Source: Cycas panzhihuaensis (lineage: Eukaryota > Cycadophyta). From it: DNA of 64,000 nt. The DNA is taken from positions 92,325,741 to 92,389,740 of the forward strand of contig CM041465.1 in the NCBI GenBank assembly GCA_023213395.1, given 5' to 3'. Positions 59,523 through 64,000 of this stretch are shown piece by piece. Under the pieces are notes generated by a model. It searched no databases, was not told the DNA's origin, and saw only the letters and a program-made list of their open reading frames with translations. How positions within the stretch are numbered: the first letter of the stretch is position 1; each line of letters opens with the position of its first letter. The position numbers and the translations under genes were made by a program.

Positions 59523-59795
59523 CCTTTTTGCATTATATTACATTAGATGTGCATGTTGGTTCAGTCTTTTTGGTGCATGCCTTCGAAGGCCATAATGGGG
59601 AAGAGGATTGCACTTATTATGAGTCCTCAAATTTGTAGGATCCATAAAGCTATTTGTTAGGTTAGCTTTACTTATTTGAAATTCAAATTTAAATTACATA
59701 CTAGTTACATTTAGCATATGTTATTTACCCTCTTAGCCTCTTTTAAGATTAGGGTTCATTATCATATCGAATAAAGAGGACTATAGCTTCTCTAC

Positions 59796-60444
59796 TATTA
59801 GGTAATATGACAACAATAGTTGGAGGCTAAAATTTTGACATCTTGGCAATGCAATTTCCCCTCCAAACCTTCCTCAAGGGATTCCAAGGGGGGCGGGAGT
59901 CCCCCTTGTTTAGGGGGGTGCGGGGGGCATGGAATGCCCCCCACAAACAAGGGGTTTGGGGGCAATAGCCCTGGACCCAAAATTTTAGCACTGGAAAATA
60001 TATTAAATTGTAAAGAGAATCAGGGTCATTCACTCAAAATACCCTAAATTCTATGATCAAGATTTGTGCCTTGGATGACCCTCTCACATAGCCCAATTTA
60101 GGGCATTTTTCATTATGTTGATAGTGTTAAATGTACTGTGAGGAGTTAGGCGGCTTGTTGTTGTTATTGTGAGCACTCTGCTATAGGATTATGTATATTT
60201 TCTCTATTTTACAATAATAAAGATCGATACCTTTCTTGTGTGGATGTTTTCCTAGCACATTGTTAGGCTTTTACCACGTTATATCGAGTGTACATGTGAT
60301 GCTTAGATTTCTTGTTCATTTTATTATTTTATCTCTAGTTTAAGAACTTGCATGTTAAATTTTAGTTTTAATTCCTGTAACTAGTTGCAAGAATAGTTTA
60401 GATCTTAGTGGCAGTTTAAGGGTTGGGACCTTATCTTCTCGACA
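59796..60444 (+). mobile_element. Element E: solo LTR of the A copia family
   Basis: 649 bp homologous to the A LTRs from TATTAG (decayed TGTTAG) to GACA. Flanked by perfect 5-bp TSD TCTAC (59791-59795 and 60445-60449). No primer site or coding sequence follows, so this is an LTR left by LTR-LTR recombination. It lies in the 3' LTR of D. Confidence 0.95.
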
Positions 60445-61369
60445 TCTACCTGGGTTTCATCACCATACAAGAGATATAGTCTTATGCCTTTAAGTGTATC
60501 AAGTCCTCCATATCTATGTTTTAAACAAGTTGGTGAAGGGCATCTATTCTTACCATATGCTTATGTGTGGGGTGTGGATAGCTGAGTGAACTTTATTTAT
60601 CTTATTAAAAGTAATAACCTCTTCTTCTTTAGCACTTAGGAGCTTGAAGTTTATTAGAATTAAATGCAAGTACTATTAGGCTGTCTTATAATCCTATGAG
60701 TTGGGTTACTAGTATTGATAAGTCCCCATTAACTTATCCATAAGTGGATCTATCCTATGGTCTTAATTCATTTAGACCTCTCATTATAAGTAGTCCTTTC
60801 CCCACTTCTCATAGATTAAGTTTGTCATTTTAGGGTCATGTAGGAGCCTAGGTTACGTTAGGCTAGTCTATGTATGTGAGTTTAGTTTATTAGAATAGGT
60901 ACATAGTTATGTAGTAATTTGTTTATTTATACTCAATTAACCCCCTCACATTGTGAGGGATTTTTATATGTTGTTTAGTCCTTCTAAGGACACTAATTAT
61001 TTGTTTGTTTAATCTTATTTAAGCTTTTCTCAGTTAGACTTCAATTCACCTTCTTAGTTAATGCATGTTTATTTCACCTACTTACTTGCATTAGTTATTT
61101 GAGTTGATAATTAGTTTTTTTTTATTTACTTTTTAGTTTCTTCATCTTATATCCATCTTTTCTGGTATATTACACACACTTACATGTTTCCCTTTAGTTC
61201 AACCTAGTAAATACATAATTGATTATCCATATAACTGCATATAAGAGATGCACAAGTTCTCCATGAGGGTTATATGCCCATGTCTCTCCCTACTTGGATC
61301 TCTTCTCATCTTTTAGGTCTATTTTAGGATCATGTCTTCACATCCTCTCCTTCTACTGGTTTATATTCA
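60445..61369 (+). repeat. Element D 3' LTR, right piece
   Basis: After E, aligns (from about 60620) with 1-734 and ends TATATTCA at 61369, beyond which copia H sequence starts. Confidence 0.85.
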
Positions 61370-61509
61370 AGGACAGGATTTAAGAATTATAGAATAAATA
61401 ATAATAAAGGGACTATTAAATTCATAACTAAGATATAAGGCCTAATTAATTAAATGAGGACCTTAGGTGAATATATTAGTCAATAAATGACTACTATGCC
61501 TTAAAGGCA

Positions 61510-62202
61510 TCAATTAGTATGGATATTGAGATATGGCATAAAATATTTACCCATATGAACTATAACATCTTAGCATTAATGAAGAAAACATAAATGGTAA
61601 TTGGTCTACCCAACATTAAACATGGCAAAGAGGTTTGTGATAAATGTATACTAGGCAAACTACAAAGGGAAGGATTCCCAAATGATAACTATAGAGAAAA
61701 TGGACCACTTCAACTAGTATACACAGATTTATATGGACCAATAGATATAACATCCCTCAGAGGTGTTAAATACTTTATAACATTTATTGATGACTTCACT
61801 AAAATACCTTAGGCATACTTTCTCAAGTTCAAATCAGATGCATTTCAATGCTTTATTAATTTTAAAGTGATGGTTGAAAGGAAAAGTGGCTAGAAATTTT
61901 TAACCCTTAGATTAGATTATGGTGGAGAATCCATTTCAAATGAATTTAAGGATTATTATATGTGTTATGAGATAAGGAAGAAATTAACTAATCTTGGCAC
62001 TTCTCAATAAAATGGGATAGTAAAAAAGAAAAATAAGACAACTATTAACATGACTTGGAGTATGTTTAAGGATATGCATATTAATAATGAGGTTAAGGCA
62101 AAAGTTATTCATATAATTATTTACTTATTAAACATATGCACAACCAAAGCAATTATATGGTCCATACTTGAAGAGGCTTAGATAGGTCATAAGTCTAGTA
62201 TA
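61510..62202 (+). pseudogene. Element H GAG-pre-integrase and integrase core
   Basis: IWHKIFTHMNYNILALMKK then (61594-61812) MVIGLPNIKHGKEVCDKCIL with GKLQREGFP is the GAG-pre-integrase zinc-binding region (CDKC kept). VYTDLYGPIDITSLRGVKYF and ITFIDDF is the integrase core start with catalytic Asp. RLDYGGESISNEFK is near 61910-61950 (family RSDNGGEF), and NGIVKKKNKT near 62010-62035 marks the Glu region. Two stops. Cut at 62202 by element I. Confidence 0.85.
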
Positions 62203-62556
62203 TATTAGAAATACCATGCTAAAAATCAATAGGCAATATATTAATTATGTACACAACAAATAACAAAAGAAAACTAACACACAATCAAATATACATGGAA
62301 AACCCTTTTAGGAAAAAACTCACCACAAATATTTATCAATCACATTAATACTAAATCTCCTAGTACAATGGACTTTGGATCCCTTTAAATAAATCTATAA
62401 GTACCTCAAATAATACATTGATATTATATTCATTGGCTCATATTAATACATCATAAAGTCTACATAATGCGTGCCACTCTCATTGACTTATGTCTCATCA
62501 TACCACATGCTACAATAAACAATAAGCAATCAAGTGCATTAATTGATAATCTAACA
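62203..62556 (-). repeat. Element I 3' LTR
   Basis: Homologous to 63426-63779 over all 354 bases; shared block TACTAAATCTCCTAGTA then AATGGACTTTGGATCC. Confidence 0.9.
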
Positions 62557-63425
62557 TCCCCCCTTAATGTTAATGTGGGTCTTGTTAGTAGTTTGTATAT
62601 CAACAACCCTTCTTCTTAGTTTGTGTTGACTAGGACTAGCCTACCCTATCCTTTTTCTTATCGATAGATTGATGAATTATCCTGTCAATGTTGCTAGTCT
62701 GCAAATATGATCAACTTTATCGATAATTTCATCCCATGTCAAACTTTATTGATAACCCCCTCGACTATCCAACTTCATCGACTATCTTGTCAACTGTTAT
62801 TGACTAATATCTATCCAACTTTGTTGACCATAAGTGCATCCAATTTTATTGACTAATATCTCACTTGATAAACTATCATCAGTCTGACCTGCTTAAATAA
62901 CAACCAAACCAATAACTTCTCTTGAATGTATATCCATTATAATTATAACTTCTCCTGACTAACATTGACTCTATAATATCAAATTTCATTGACTGGGTAG
63001 CAAAGAATCATCTATTTCTATTTCTACTCTCTAACCTTATATTTATGATGTGAATAGTTAATAAAATAAAATAACTCCTCTATCAATAGCTTAAAGAATG
63101 GCTGTGAGTCTATAGAATAGATCTAACACTAGAAAAACATCCATGCTATAAATAAAGCTATCATTACATTACCATGGTGGATTTTTTGGTTATAAAAAAA
63201 GGCCAATCCTCAATAAAGGGTTGAGCTAGCATTACTTGGAAACCTATGATTTGATTAATCTACTAACTTCACCTACTTATATACAACCGCCTGCTCTTCC
63301 AAGTTGGTACACCCACAAAGCTAAGAGGATGGGTTGGATATACTTGTTAAGGATCAAGATACTCTAACACTCGTCTCCAAACTAGACTCGAGGTGACTCA
63401 AACCCTAACACTGGCTCTAATACCA
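62557..63425 (-). other. Element I interior
   Basis: No coding sequence. A diffuse repeat of CAACTTTATCGACTA-like words occurs at 62700-62890. Ends are the polypurine tract and primer site described for the element. Confidence 0.7.
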
Positions 63426-63779
63426 TGTTAAAAACACCATATTAGAAATCAACAAGCAACAAATCATTTAAGTATATAATAAGTAGTAAAAGGAAACTAA
63501 CATATAGCAAAATATATGTAAGAAACCCTTTTAGAAAAAAATCCACTACAAAGATATGTCGATCACATTAATACTAAATCTCCTAGTATAATGGACTTTG
63601 GATCCCTTTAAATAGATCCATAAGCGCCTCAAATAATACATGAATATTACATCCACTTACTTACATTAATACATCATAAAGTCTGCATACTATGCATCAC
63701 CCTCACCGAATTACATCTCATCATGTCACACACTACATTAAACATTAGGTGATCGACTGCATTAATGGCCACTCTAATA
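63426..63779 (-). repeat. Element I 5' LTR
   Basis: Begins TGTTAAAAAC on the + strand, next to the primer site. Confidence 0.9.
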
Positions 63780-64000
63780 TTATTAAATACTTAAGGGTTT
63801 TTTGGTGCATAATATAATCATATATTCTAAAATAGAGAATGACCAATTTAAATGATAAAAGCACTATGTGCATATTCTTATAAATTATACAACTTTAAGG
63901 GTAAAAGAATCATTATGAGTAGGGATATCATCTTTAATGAAAATTGATTCTATTAAGAAGATGTTTATGAAAAAGATAAAAATAAAAGTATAATGGTTGA
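63780..64000 (+). pseudogene. Element H integrase end and linker to RT
   Basis: Resumes with KYLRVFWCI (family KYLRVFGCIAY) and, after stops and shifts, a decayed block ending in a sequence comparable to copia VVISRDVIFDE (about 63905-63950). Leaves the window before RT. Confidence 0.78.

Larger units (their letters stand above)
57600..59795 (+). repeat. Element D 3' LTR, left piece
   Basis: Starts TGTTACCCATAATC, comparable to TGTTTCCCAACTATT of C. Holds the U3 module (58066-58130), an array of ACCATGGGC-like motifs (58219-58372), a putative TATA box (TATTTATA, 58381-58388), and a GT/GA microsatellite (59483-59518). Interrupted by E. With 60445-61369 it gives about 3.1 kb. Confidence 0.75.
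62203..63779 (-). mobile_element. Element I: small nonautonomous LTR retrotransposon
   Basis: Two 354-bp direct LTRs (62203-62556, 63426-63779) around an 869-bp interior that encodes nothing recognisable. On the minus strand TGGTATTAGAGCC (63413-63425) directly abuts the right LTR as a primer site, and AAGGGGGGA abuts the left LTR (62557-62565) as polypurine tract. It interrupts the integrase region of H. The size is close to TRIM-type or small LARD-type elements. Flanks GTATA and TTATT do not give a clear TSD. Confidence 0.88.
61370..64000 (+). mobile_element. Element H: Ty1/copia remnant, right edge
   Basis: The internal part of a decayed + strand copia element (61370-62202 and 63780-64000), host to D at its left and to I. 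Its gag, RT and LTRs are outside the window or lost. Confidence 0.8.

Noticed and set aside
57600-59795. Possible host gene in the CpG-poor region 57600-59795
   Set aside because: The polypurine tract and TG start place it within the D 3' LTR, and no frame longer than 64 codons is present.

Overview
This window is plant nuclear DNA built almost entirely of LTR retrotransposons inserted into one another. I found no host gene, no RNA gene and no prokaryotic feature. Plant Ty1/copia elements, a chromodomain-bearing Ty3/gypsy chromovirus, and very large Tat/Ogre-like Ty3/gypsy elements with a second RNase H point to a seed plant with a large, repeat-rich genome. The species cannot be named from this sequence. 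Most coding frames are broken by TAA, TAG or TGA where the family has Gln, Arg or Trp, and old elements are AT-rich and CpG-poor, as expected from long decay of methylated cytosines.

Layout, oldest to youngest. Copia element H (61370-64000, + strand) is the host sequence at the right edge. Tat element D (before 1 to 61369, +) sits in H. Copia element A (1823-37202, +) sits in the gag region of D. An apparent solo LTR of a Tat relative, called A' here (3945-6491 and 33552-34004), sits in the integrase region of A. Autonomous Tat element B (6492-33551, -) sits in A'. Nonautonomous Tat element C (16539-26449, +, TSD ACCTC) sits in the RT of B. This is a six-level nest. In the right half, D also received chromovirus F (39645-49834, +), which was entered by deleted copia element G (46135-49600, -), and a solo LTR E of the A family (59796-60444, TSD TCTAC). 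H received a small nonautonomous LTR element I (62203-63779, -).

How the parts relate. B and D share one architecture: LTR, primer site, gag, protease, RT, RNase H, integrase, a long 3' region, a second RNase H of the aRNH type, polypurine tract, LTR. In B the 3' region also carries a long antisense reading frame on the + strand (10963-13211) that I read as a plant-mobile-domain-like protein with one intron and a coiled-coil tail. C keeps gag and protease, lacks RT, RNase H and integrase, and carries three 85-bp copies of a hairpin unit present once in B; it probably depends on a B-like element. B, C and D share a primer-binding site, the polypurine-tract context and a U3 module about 500 bp into the LTR.

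The points most worth a second look are the antisense mobile-domain frame, the hairpin whose two arms differ in concert between B and C, and the U3 module that is strongly diverged between the two LTRs of B and of C although the LTR sequence around it is well conserved.
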